5,176 nucleotides of DNA from Deltaproteobacteria bacterium. Its GTDB lineage: Bacteria > Myxococcota > Polyangia > Polyangiales > B10-G4. The notes below the pieces were generated by a model that searched no databases, was not told the origin of the DNA, and worked only from the letters and a program-made list of their open reading frames with translations. Shown piece after piece: positions 1 to 5,176 of the stretch. Location of the stretch: positions 1 to 5,176 of the forward strand of contig JAFDCW010000401.1 of the NCBI GenBank assembly GCA_019312705.1, read 5' to 3'. How positions within the stretch are numbered: the stretch's first letter is position 1; each line of letters opens with the position of its first letter. A program made the position numbers and the translations under genes.

Positions 1-1734
1 AGAGAACCCCTGGCCGAGAGTCCGATAGAGACCCAGACCCCAGGGGACACCAAAGCAACAACAGACGAGTCGGCTGAGGCAGCGACGGACTCTTTGGAAG
101 AATCGACCTCGGCGGGCGACGACCCAGAGCGGACCGAAGCCGGCGTCGTTGAGGGCGAAGAGTCGGAATCGGGGGTCGTTGAGGGCGAAGAATCGGAATC
201 GGGGGAGGAAGAGGGAGCCATGGCGAGGAAGGGCAGGCGGAGGAAACGCGCGCGGAAGACCAAGCAGCACCGGGAAACCGAGGCGGCGCAGTCGGCCGAG
301 CAGAGCAACGTCATCCAGTTCCCGGCCAAGGGGCAGGTAGCGGTCGCCGCGGGTCACGACGTCGTGGGCGCCGCCGAAGAGTTCGACCAAGACGCCGAGA
401 CGAGTCACGCCCGAGATGCCGGCGGCGACGAAGGGGCCCGCGCCAGCGGTGATGGCTCTGCCGAAGACGAAGCGAAGGCTGAGGACAAAGCCGAGGACAA
501 AGCCGAGGACGAAGCGAAGGCCGAGGACAAGGCCGCGGACGAAGCAAAGGCCGAGGACAAGGCCGCGGACAAGGCCGCGGACGAAGCAAAGGCTGAGGAC
601 GAAGCAAAGGCCGAGGACAAGGCCGCGGACGAAGCAAAGGCTGAGGACAAATCCGAGGACAAATCCGAGGACAAGGCAAAGGCTGAGGACAGCGCCGAGG
701 CCAAGGAATCGGACGACGAAGCGGCGAAGGTCAACGATTCGGACGACGACTCGGCGAAGGCACCGGACGACAAGGACGACAAATCGGCGAAGACGGAAAC
801 CGACGTCGACGACGACCAGGTTTCTGCGCGGATCGAGCGTCGACGAAACAAGAAGTCCAAGAAGTCCAAGAAGAAGCGAAGCCGGTCGACGTCCTCGGCT
901 CAGATTCGCGCCATCACGTCGACCGGCGAACACCGCGTCGTCGCCGAGGACTTTTTCAAAGCCGACGCCTACGAGACCGACCTCGACGACCACGATTGGT
1001 CCGACCTCAAAACCGAGGCCGAGCCCATGGCCGCGGGGACGCGGCGCTACATGCGCGCCACGATCGCCATCGCGGCCCTTGCCGGCGTCATGATGGTCAG
1101 CTGGCTCGTTTACACCAAGATGCTCCTACCCCAACCGGTGGAGCTCGGGGCGGTTTCTCCAGAACTCCCGACGATGCCTTACGCGGCGCCGGCAGAGCCG
1201 GCAGAGCCGGCCCCACGAGCTGAGCCTACGGCAGAGGCCGTCGAGGCCCCCGCTGTGGGCGACGGAGACGGCACCGAAGAGGGCACCGAAGACCTCGCCC
1301 TGGTCGAGGGCGAAGCGACCGACGAAGCGACCGACGAGACGACGGATGAGGTTCCCGCCTCCGAGGTCGCCCCCGAGGAGCCCGAGGTCGAGGCGCCTGC
1401 CCCCGGTGATTACGATACGCTCCTCGCCGAGGCTCGAAGTCTCCGTGGTGGGCGTCAGCGGGCAGCCTACGAGGCCGCGATCGTCGCGAACCCGAACGGC
1501 GCGGAGGCCCTCGCCGACCTCGCCTTCATTCAGCTCAACCGCGGCCAGAATCAGGTCGCCCACGACCTCGCCGAGCGCGCGACGGCGATCGACCCCACGA
1601 GCAGCAAGGCGTGGATCACCCTCGGTGCTTCGCGCCAGGGGCTTCGGAACAATGCCGGCGCTCAAGAGGCGTATCAGAACTGCGTCGACCGCGGGCAGGG
1701 GCGGTACGTAAACGACTGCCGACAAATGCTTTAA
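1..1734 (+). CDS. Low-complexity acidic single-pass membrane protein with C-terminal TPR domain (5' end outside window)
   Basis: I do not recognise this as a named gene. The frame is open from the first base, giving 577 visible residues and a TAA at 1732-1734. In order it has an acidic Glu/Ser-rich stretch (codons 1-73), a short basic patch after an in-frame ATG at 220 (MARKGRRRKRARKTK), an Ala/Glu/Lys/Asp repeat array (codons 157-230), an Asp-rich part, a Lys/Arg cluster (about 280-295), one hydrophobic helix (about 353-371, ATIAIAALAGVMMVSWLVY), a Pro/Ala/Glu linker, and about 107 residues with TPR-like helices (471-577; for example the ANPNGAEALADLAFIQLNRG and IDPTSSKAWITLGASRQG segments). 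Arginines just before the helix suggest N-in, C-out topology, so the TPRs would be periplasmic (inference). The only two cysteines are codons 561 and 573. The start is uncertain: TTG at 94 is unconvincing, while ATG 220 has a strong ribosome binding site. A scaffold or adaptor role is plausible but unproven. Confidence 0.8.
   Translation, partial: REPLAESPIETQTPGDTKATTDESAEAATDSLEESTSAGDDPERTEAGVVEGEESESGVVEGEESESGEEEGAMARKGRRRKRARKTKQHRETEAAQSAEQSNVIQFPAKGQVAVAAGHDVVGAAEEFDQDAETSHARDAGGDEGARASGDGSAEDEAKAEDKAEDKAEDEAKAEDKAADEAKAEDKAADKAADEAKAEDEAKAEDKAADEAKAEDKSEDKSEDKAKAEDSAEAKESDDEAAKVNDSDDDSAKAPDDKDDKSAKTETDVDDDQVSARIERRRNKKSKKSKKKRSRSTSSAQIRAITSTGEHRVVAEDFFKADAYETDLDDHDWSDLKTEAEPMAAGTRRYMRATIAIAALAGVMMVSWLVYTKMLLPQPVELGAVSPELPTMPYAAPAEPAEPAPRAEPTAEAVEAPAVGDGDGTEEGTEDLALVEGEATDEATDETTDEVPASEVAPEEPEVEAPAPGDYDTLLAEARSLRGGRQRAAYEAAIVANPNGAEALADLAFIQLNRGQNQVAHDLAERATAIDPTSSKAWITLGASRQGLRNNAGAQEAYQNCVDRGQGRYVNDCRQML
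145..204 (+). repeat. 30-bp tandem duplication, two copies
   Basis: Positions 145-174 and 175-204 are the same 30 bases with a single G/A difference, at 162 versus 192. In the frame of the TPR protein each copy encodes VVEGEESESG. The unit length is a multiple of three, so copy-number change would keep the frame. It lies directly upstream of the alternative ATG at 220. Confidence 0.9.
204..222 (+). promoter_or_regulatory. Candidate ribosome binding site and ATG for an alternative start of the TPR protein
   Basis: Purine-rich GGAGG (204-208) and GAGGGAG (211-217) lie immediately before an in-frame ATG at 220-222; GAGG at 211-214 is 5 bases from the ATG. This is a better Shine-Dalgarno than any seen for the other in-frame starts at the left. 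Initiation here would give a 504-residue protein starting with MARKGRRRKR. Against it, the upstream 73 codons are stop-free, acidic like the rest of the protein, and GAG/GGA strings are expected in Glu/Gly-rich coding DNA. It is therefore only a candidate. Confidence 0.35.
469..690 (+). repeat. In-frame mosaic array of 18-bp and 12-bp modules
   Basis: The 222 bases divide exactly into seven 18-bp modules (consensus gaagcaaaggcygaggac, protein EAKAED; last copy KAKAED) and eight 12-bp modules (aargccgaggac or aaggccgcggac, also aaatccgaggac; protein KAED, KAAD or KSED). The 18-bp modules begin at 469, 511, 541, 583, 601, 631 and 673. The 12-bp modules begin at 487, 499, 529, 559, 571, 619, 649 and 661. 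Every module ends in GAGGAC or GCGGAC. The product is a net-acidic, alanine-rich, alternating-charge segment that is either disordered or a charged single helix. The high identity at DNA level suggests recent slippage or recombination. Confidence 0.9.
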
Positions 1735-1833
1735 AAGGTACCGTCTGGGCCGTGATACCCGGCGGTCGGCAAGAAGGCGGAGGGCGACATCAGTCGACCG
1801 GAGCTGGATTGCCGGCCAGATCTCGCACCGCTC

Positions 1834-1879
1834 GCTGCGCTGCCTGCTCACCTATAAAGATAGGCTGCGCGGGCTGCTC
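1834..1879. repeat. 16-bp imperfect direct repeat flanking a small hairpin
   Basis: Positions 1834-1849 and 1864-1879 match at 13 of 16 bases (gctgcgc, three variable bases, ctgctc), with starts exactly 30 bases apart. Between them lies a 5-bp hairpin, CCTAT (1851-1855), loop AAAG, ATAGG (1860-1864). The function is unknown. It could be part of a dispersed intergenic repeat or a structured RNA leader or trailer; nothing in the window decides between these. Confidence 0.5.
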
Positions 1880-1899
1880 GCGACCGGCACGACCTCGCT

Positions 1900-1928
1900 T
1901 GGGTCTCACGACCCATCCGGCACTTTTT
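1900..1928 (+). terminator. Possible weak intrinsic terminator after the TPR gene
   Basis: A perfect 6-bp stem, TGGGTC (1900-1905) and GACCCA (1910-1915), with a TCAC loop is followed by TTTTT at 1924-1928. The T run starts 8 bases after the stem and the stem is short, so this is not canonical. It is 165 bases after the TPR stop. No better stem plus T run was found in the gap. Confidence 0.3.
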
Positions 1929-2104
1929 CCCGCGCTTGGGGCGGGGGGCGATACGCGACCAGATCGCGCCTCGCTTTCTGGGCTTGGGGGCGTGATCACC
2001 GGGGCCCGCAGTTACCGCCCCAACGGCGAAACCTGCTAGAACGCGCAGATGGAGAGGCGGCGGAAGGGCTCGCCCCTACAGCGCCAATCGCTAGGCTATT
2101 CTTC

Positions 2105-2110
2105 AGGGGA
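2105..2110 (+). promoter_or_regulatory. Ribosome binding site of the thiolase gene
   Basis: AGGGGA sits 6 bases before the ATG at 2117 and supports that start. AGGGG (2105-2109) is also the exact complement of CCCCT at 2073-2077, so the site could be masked by a 5-bp stem enclosing a second small hairpin (AGCG 2080-2083 with CGCT 2089-2092). Whether this pairing occurs is unknown. Confidence 0.6.
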
Positions 2111-2116
2111 AGTGAC

Positions 2117-3328
2117 ATGACAGATGCCGTACTCATCGACGCGATCCGCACCCCCATCGGCCAACATCGCGGAGGCCTCGCCCGGGTCCGGCCGGATGAC
2201 CTCGCCGCCCAGGTGCTGGGGGGGCTCCTCGACCGCAATGGGCCGGCTCGGGAGCATGTCGAAGAGGTTCTGCTAGGCGCGACCAACCAAGCTGGCGAAG
2301 ACAACCGGAACATTGCCCGGATGGCGTCGCTGCTCGCTGGGCTGCCCTACGAGGTCACCGGGGTGACCCTCAACCGCCTATGCGGTTCCGGTCTCGAGGC
2401 GGTCATTCAGGCGAGTCGGGCGATTCGTCTCGAGGACCATCAGTTGCTCGTCGCAGGGGGCGTCGAGTCGATGAGTCGTGCGCCCTACGCGATGCCCAAG
2501 GCCGACGAGCCTTTTCCCCGGCGTCCGCCGCCGGTCTACGATACGAGCCTCGGTTGGCGCTTCCCCAACCCGAAGATGGAGGCCCGTTTTCCTCTGATCT
2601 CGATGGGCGCGACCGCAGAAAACGTCGCGGAGAAGTACGGTGTTTCGCGCGAAGACCAGGACGCCTTCGCGATCCGGAGCCATCAGAAGGCCGCCAAGGC
2701 GTGGGACGCCGGTGCTTTCGACGCCGAGGTCGTGCCGGTGACTGTGCCCCCGGCGTCCAAGCGGGCTGCCGAAACTGTGGTGTCCCGAGACGAGTCCATC
2801 CGCGCAGAATCCACCGCCGAACAGCTCGGAAAGCTCCGAACGATCTTCCGCGAAGGGGGCACCGTGACGGCGGGGAACTCTTCGCCCCTGAACGACGGCG
2901 CAGCGACCGTGCTGATGGCGTCGGGCACCTTCGCCCGGGATCACGGCCTCACCCCCCTGGTTCGCGTCCGGGCCACGGCGGTCGCCGGTGTCGATCCCAA
3001 CTACATGGGCATCGGGCCAATCCCCGCGACCCAGAAGGTCCTCGCCAAGGCCGGCCTGAAGGCGTCAGACCTCGACCTCATCGAGCTGAACGAGGCCTTC
3101 GCGGCTCAGTCCCTGGCGTGCATCCGCGAGCTCGGCCTCGACGAGGAGAAAGTCAACGTGAACGGTGGTGCCCTCGCCCTTGGTCACCCCATCGGATGCA
3201 GCGGGGCCCGCATCGTTGGCACCCTGCTGCACGCGATGAAGGCCCGCGACGCAAACCTAGGTCTCGCGACGCTCTGTATCGGCGTTGGCCAGGGCCTCGC
3301 CGTCGTCCTCGAGCGGGTCAACTCATGA
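2117..3328 (+). CDS. Thiolase (acetyl-CoA acyltransferase family), PcaF-like
   Basis: A 403-residue thiolase. The family cleaves 3-oxoacyl-CoA with CoA to acetyl-CoA and a shortened acyl-CoA, or runs the reverse condensation, in the cytoplasm. The catalytic set is complete: nucleophile Cys89 in LNRLCGSG, the NEAFAAQ motif (325-331), His357 in GHPIG, and Cys387 in CIGVGQG. Length matches the roughly 400-residue degradative and biosynthetic thiolases. The segments NQAGEDNRNIARM (57-69), VTLNRLC, GVESMSRAPY (115-124) and CIGVGQG resemble 3-oxoadipyl-CoA thiolases (PcaF/PaaJ) more than FadA or PhaA, but substrate cannot be fixed from motifs. No aromatic-degradation or beta-oxidation genes are visible nearby. 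The ATG at 2117 has AGGGGA 6 bases upstream. The TGA (3326-3328) overlaps the next gene's ATG, so this appears to lead a coupled operon with nucleotide-sugar genes. Confidence 0.95.
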   Translation: MTDAVLIDAIRTPIGQHRGGLARVRPDDLAAQVLGGLLDRNGPAREHVEEVLLGATNQAGEDNRNIARMASLLAGLPYEVTGVTLNRLCGSGLEAVIQASRAIRLEDHQLLVAGGVESMSRAPYAMPKADEPFPRRPPPVYDTSLGWRFPNPKMEARFPLISMGATAENVAEKYGVSREDQDAFAIRSHQKAAKAWDAGAFDAEVVPVTVPPASKRAAETVVSRDESIRAESTAEQLGKLRTIFREGGTVTAGNSSPLNDGAATVLMASGTFARDHGLTPLVRVRATAVAGVDPNYMGIGPIPATQKVLAKAGLKASDLDLIELNEAFAAQSLACIRELGLDEEKVNVNGGALALGHPIGCSGARIVGTLLHAMKARDANLGLATLCIGVGQGLAVVLERVNS

Positions 3329-4362
3329 CCGAGGGACCGATCGTCACCGCCGTCGTGGGCGCCGGAGGCTGGGGCAAGAACCACGTGCGCAACTTCGCGG
3401 CGATGCCCGAGGCAGAGCTGCGCTACGTCTGCGACCGGTCTGAGGCCATCCTCGGGACCGTCGCCGCTCAGTACCCCGCCGTCGAGACGTGCGGAGATCT
3501 GACCCGCGTGCTCGCCGACCCGGAGGTGCGGGCGATCGTCATCGCGACCGACGCTCCGAACCACTTCCCCGTCGCCAAGGCTGCCCTCGAGGCGGGCAAA
3601 GACATCCTCGTCGAAAAGCCCCTGACCCTCTCGGCCGCCGACTCCGAGCGCCTGTGCGAGATCGCCGAGGAGCGCGGCTGCATTGTGATGGTGGGCCACC
3701 TGCGCCTCTATCATTCCGCGGTCCGGCGTCTCCGCGAGATTATCGACGCCGGCGACCTCGGCACGGTCCTCTACGCGACCGCTCACCGCTTGAACCTCGG
3801 CGTCGTGCGCCGCGACGAAAATGCCTGGTGGTCCCTCGCGCCCCACGACATCTCCGTGATCAACTACCTGCTCGGCGCTGAGCCGTCCTCGGTCAGCGCG
3901 ACTGGCGGGGTCTTCCTTCAGAAGGAGCGCGGCCTCGAAGACGTCGTGTTTGCCTCCCTCGAGTACCCCGGCGGCGCCATGGCCCACGTACACGTGAGCT
4001 GGCTCGACCCCCACAAGACCCGGCGACTCGTCGTCGTCGGCGACAAGAAGATGGCGGTCTTCGACGACACCTCCACCGACCGCAAGCTCACCCTCTACGA
4101 CAAGGGCGTCGATGCGCCGCCTTCGGCGGTCGGATATGCCGACGCGATGCGGGTGCGCAAGGGCGACATCCTCGTGCCCGCCCTCGACCTCCGTGAGCCC
4201 CTACGCCGAGAATGTGCAGCCTTCCTCGAGGCGGTGCGGACCCGGCGTCCTCCCCTCGCCGACGGGCGCTCCGGGGCATCCGTCGTCCGGGTCCTCGAGG
4301 CTGGGGCCCGTTCCCTCGCCGAGGCCGGCAGGCGCATCGAGCTCACTGAGCGGACTTCGTGA
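3325..4362 (+). CDS. Gfo/Idh/MocA-family NAD(P)-dependent oxidoreductase
   Basis: A 345-residue protein, normal length for the family. The N-terminal Rossmann fold starts with [11 protein letters not shown] (10-20; dinucleotide loop G12-x-G14-x-x-G17). The family EKP motif is at 97-99, with Lys98 expected to serve in catalysis and cofactor placement. The C-terminal domain has [19 protein letters not shown] (166-184), where His174 and Asp175 are the likely active-site pair. It probably oxidises a hydroxyl of a nucleotide sugar to a ketone. With the acyltransferase and aminotransferase that follow, C3 oxidation of a UDP-hexuronate (WlbA/WbpB-type step) is the most likely role, although the sequence is not an obvious close match to WbpB. 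The start ATG at 3325 overlaps the thiolase stop (ATGA). The frame stays open far upstream inside the thiolase, but that part is out-of-frame shadow. The TGA overlaps the next gene's GTG. Confidence 0.92.
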   Translation: MTEGPIVTAVVGAGGWGKNHVRNFAAMPEAELRYVCDRSEAILGTVAAQYPAVETCGDLTRVLADPEVRAIVIATDAPNHFPVAKAALEAGKDILVEKPLTLSAADSERLCEIAEERGCIVMVGHLRLYHSAVRRLREIIDAGDLGTVLYATAHRLNLGVVRRDENAWWSLAPHDISVINYLLGAEPSSVSATGGVFLQKERGLEDVVFASLEYPGGAMAHVHVSWLDPHKTRRLVVVGDKKMAVFDDTSTDRKLTLYDKGVDAPPSAVGYADAMRVRKGDILVPALDLREPLRRECAAFLEAVRTRRPPLADGRSGASVVRVLEAGARSLAEAGRRIELTERTS

Positions 4363-4949
4363 GCGGCGTGAGCCCGGACGCGTTCGTGCACGAGAGCGCC
4401 ATCGTCGATGACGACGTCGTCGTCGGCCGCGGCTCGAAGATATGGCACTTCGTGCACGTCTCCCGTGGGGCGCGCATCGGAGAGCGCTGCTCGCTCGGCC
4501 AGAACGTATACGTCGGGAACGACGTGCCCATCGGCTCCGGCGTGCGCATCCAAAACAACGTCTCCCTCTACACGGGGGTTGTGGTCGAGGATGACGCGTT
4601 CCTAGGGCCGAGTTGCGTATTCACGAACGTCATCAACCCGCGTTCCTTCGTCGAGCGCAAAGACGAATACCGGGGAACGTTGGTCGGCCGGGGTGCCAGC
4701 ATCGGCGCCAACGCGGTCATCGTCTGTGGCCACGACATCGGCGAGTACGCCTTCGTCGGGGCCGGGGCCGTCGTCACCAAGAACGTGCCTCCCTACGCCC
4801 TCGTCGTGGGCAACCCCGCCCGGCAACTCGGATGGGTATGCCGGTGCGGTGTACGCCTCGTCGAGTCCCGGGGCGGCTTCGAGTGCCCGGCCTGCGAACG
4901 ACAGTTCCTCCTGTCCGGCAACACAGTTTCGCCCGTGGAGAACGCATGA
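4359..4949 (+). CDS. WbpD/WlbB-type left-handed beta-helix N-acyltransferase with Cys-rich tail
   Basis: A 196-residue hexapeptide-repeat acyltransferase. Signature stretches of the WbpD/WlbB (WxcM N-terminal-like) group are evident: KIWHFVHV (27-34), [17 protein letters not shown] (37-53), [17 protein letters not shown] (63-79), the [14 protein letters not shown] segment (83-96), [13 protein letters not shown] (112-124), [23 protein letters not shown] (133-155). Such enzymes are trimers that transfer acetyl from acetyl-CoA to the amino group of a UDP-amino sugar; in WbpD/WlbB this is the C3 amine of a UDP-GlcNAcA derivative. After the helix comes a tail with Cys161-x-Cys163 and Cys176-x-x-Cys179, a likely small zinc ribbon. 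The start is GTG at 4359, overlapping the previous TGA; GTG at 4368 is an alternative. The TGA at 4947-4949 overlaps the next ATG. The substrate and exact acyl donor are inferred. Confidence 0.93.
   Translation: MSGVSPDAFVHESAIVDDDVVVGRGSKIWHFVHVSRGARIGERCSLGQNVYVGNDVPIGSGVRIQNNVSLYTGVVVEDDAFLGPSCVFTNVINPRSFVERKDEYRGTLVGRGASIGANAVIVCGHDIGEYAFVGAGAVVTKNVPPYALVVGNPARQLGWVCRCGVRLVESRGGFECPACERQFLLSGNTVSPVENA
4937..4940 (+). promoter_or_regulatory. Ribosome binding site of the aminotransferase gene
   Basis: GGAG lies 5 bases before the ATG at 4946, inside the end of the acyltransferase gene. It supports this start together with the ATGA overlap. Confidence 0.5.
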
Positions 4950-5176
4950 GCGCCGCCAACGATCCGATTCCTTTCCTCGACCTCGCCGCCCAAAACGCGC
5001 CGCTTCGGGATGAGATCCGCGCCGCCATGGATCGCGTGGTGGATACGAATCGCTTCATCATGGGGCCGGAGGTCACGTCCTTCGAGGAAGAGGTCGCCGA
5101 GGCCCTCGGTGTAGCCCACGCGGTCGGCGTATCGAGCGGGACCGACGCGCTGGTCGTCTCCTTGATGGCCCTCGGC
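4946..5176 (+). CDS. DegT/DnrJ/EryC1/StrS-family PLP aminotransferase (N-terminal part, runs off the window)
   Basis: Seventy-seven codons are visible with no stop before the edge; the family is normally about 360-400 residues. The start [16 protein letters not shown], then [20 protein letters not shown] (36-55) and [20 protein letters not shown] (58-77), is the typical opening of sugar aminotransferases of this family. The SSGTDAL turn (63-69) normally contacts the PLP phosphate. The catalytic lysine and substrate loops lie beyond the window. It would transaminate the keto-sugar made by the oxidoreductase, commonly using glutamate, before N-acylation by its neighbour (WbpE/WlbC-type step). 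The ATG overlaps the acyltransferase TGA by 4 bases, and GGAG lies 5 bases upstream. The specific sugar is unresolved. Confidence 0.93.
   Translation, partial: MSAANDPIPFLDLAAQNAPLRDEIRAAMDRVVDTNRFIMGPEVTSFEEEVAEALGVAHAVGVSSGTDALVVSLMALG

Larger units (their letters stand above)
1735..2116. other. 382-bp intergenic region with short hairpins, no convincing gene
   Basis: This lies between the TPR gene stop and the thiolase start. Short open frames exist on both strands (for example 1790-1999 on the minus strand), but none shows a recognisable domain and their composition is just that of GC-rich DNA. Structure present: GCCG/CGGC around 1749-1763, CCTAT/ATAGG at 1851-1864, TGGGTC/GACCCA at 1900-1915 followed by a T run, CGCGA/TCGCG at 1954-1968, the 8-base palindrome GTGATCAC at 1992-1999, and GGGGC/GCCCC at 2001-2021. 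CCTCGCTT occurs at 1893-1900 and 1969-1976, and CCGGCAC at 1884-1890 and 1917-1923. I could not find a clear -35/-10 promoter. Confidence 0.6.

Noticed and set aside
469..690. Repeat array considered as CRISPR
   Set aside because: Units are contiguous, 12 or 18 bp, in frame and without unique spacers.
405..869. Long open frames on the minus strand and in other + frames across the charged repeat (for example 311-679 and 405-869 minus, 416-1093 plus)
   Set aside because: They are by-products of the repetitive codons of the real frame and give only Ser/Ala- or Arg/Pro-rich low-complexity translations with no domain.
1749..1763. GCCG/CGGC hairpin just after the TPR stop as a terminator
   Set aside because: Only 4 bp of stem and no following T run.
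1790..1999. 69-residue minus-strand open frame (and the + frame 1611-2039) in the intergenic gap
   Set aside because: No recognisable motif and no clear ribosome binding site; kept only as part of the intergenic description.
2092..2102. TAGGCT or TATTCT as a -10 box for the thiolase operon
   Set aside because: No acceptable -35 at the right spacing, and TATTCT would put the transcript start on top of the ribosome binding site.
2380..3324. Upstream extension of the oxidoreductase frame into the thiolase gene, as if a 660-residue fusion
   Set aside because: The extra segment is Arg/Gly/Pro-rich shadow of the thiolase, which has a full catalytic set in its own frame. The oxidoreductase Rossmann fold begins right after the ATG at 3325.
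3184..4014. 276-residue minus-strand open frame opposite the oxidoreductase
   Set aside because: It overlaps two well-supported genes, shows no domain, and is typical antisense openness in GC-rich DNA.

Overview
This is a GC-rich stretch with all supported genes on the + strand and typical Gram-negative content. It looks like accessory chromosome from a bacterium with an elaborate cell surface. The very acidic, Ala/Glu/Lys/Asp-rich TPR protein with one membrane anchor and the high GC would fit Myxococcota or a related former deltaproteobacterial lineage. That placement is inference: nothing here is a phylogenetic marker.

Layout. Positions 1-1734 hold the 3' part of a gene for a low-complexity, single-pass membrane protein with a C-terminal TPR domain. 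Its reading frame is open to the left edge, so the true start is either upstream or at an internal ATG at 220 with a strong ribosome binding site. Inside it are a 30-bp tandem duplication (145-204) and a 222-bp mosaic of 12- and 18-bp modules (469-690). A 382-bp gap (1735-2116) has no convincing gene. It carries several short hairpins, a 16-bp direct repeat at 30-bp spacing, a possible weak terminator, and the ribosome binding site of the next gene.

From 2117 to the right edge runs a tight four-gene operon. Its genes are a thiolase (2117-3328), a Gfo/Idh/MocA-family NAD(P)-dependent oxidoreductase (3325-4362), a left-handed beta-helix N-acyltransferase of the WbpD/WlbB type with a Cys-rich tail (4359-4949), and the first 77 codons of a DegT/DnrJ/EryC1/StrS PLP aminotransferase (4946 to the edge). 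Each junction is a 4-base stop/start overlap (ATGA, GTGA, ATGA), which points to translational coupling.

How the genes work together. Oxidoreductase, aminotransferase and acyltransferase are the classic trio that oxidises a nucleotide sugar (often UDP-GlcNAcA at C3), transaminates the keto group and acetylates the new amine. This gives a (di)N-acetylated sugar for O-antigen, capsule or another surface glycan. The exact sugar cannot be read from this window. The thiolase at the head is the odd member: it is closest in motif pattern to 3-oxoadipyl-CoA (PcaF-like) thiolases, yet it is coupled to sugar genes. It might affect acyl-CoA supply, or simply share the transcript. No mobile element, tRNA, rRNA or CRISPR array was seen, and no wholly new system is evident. 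The least explained items are the thiolase-sugar coupling, the modular charged repeat and the structured intergenic region.
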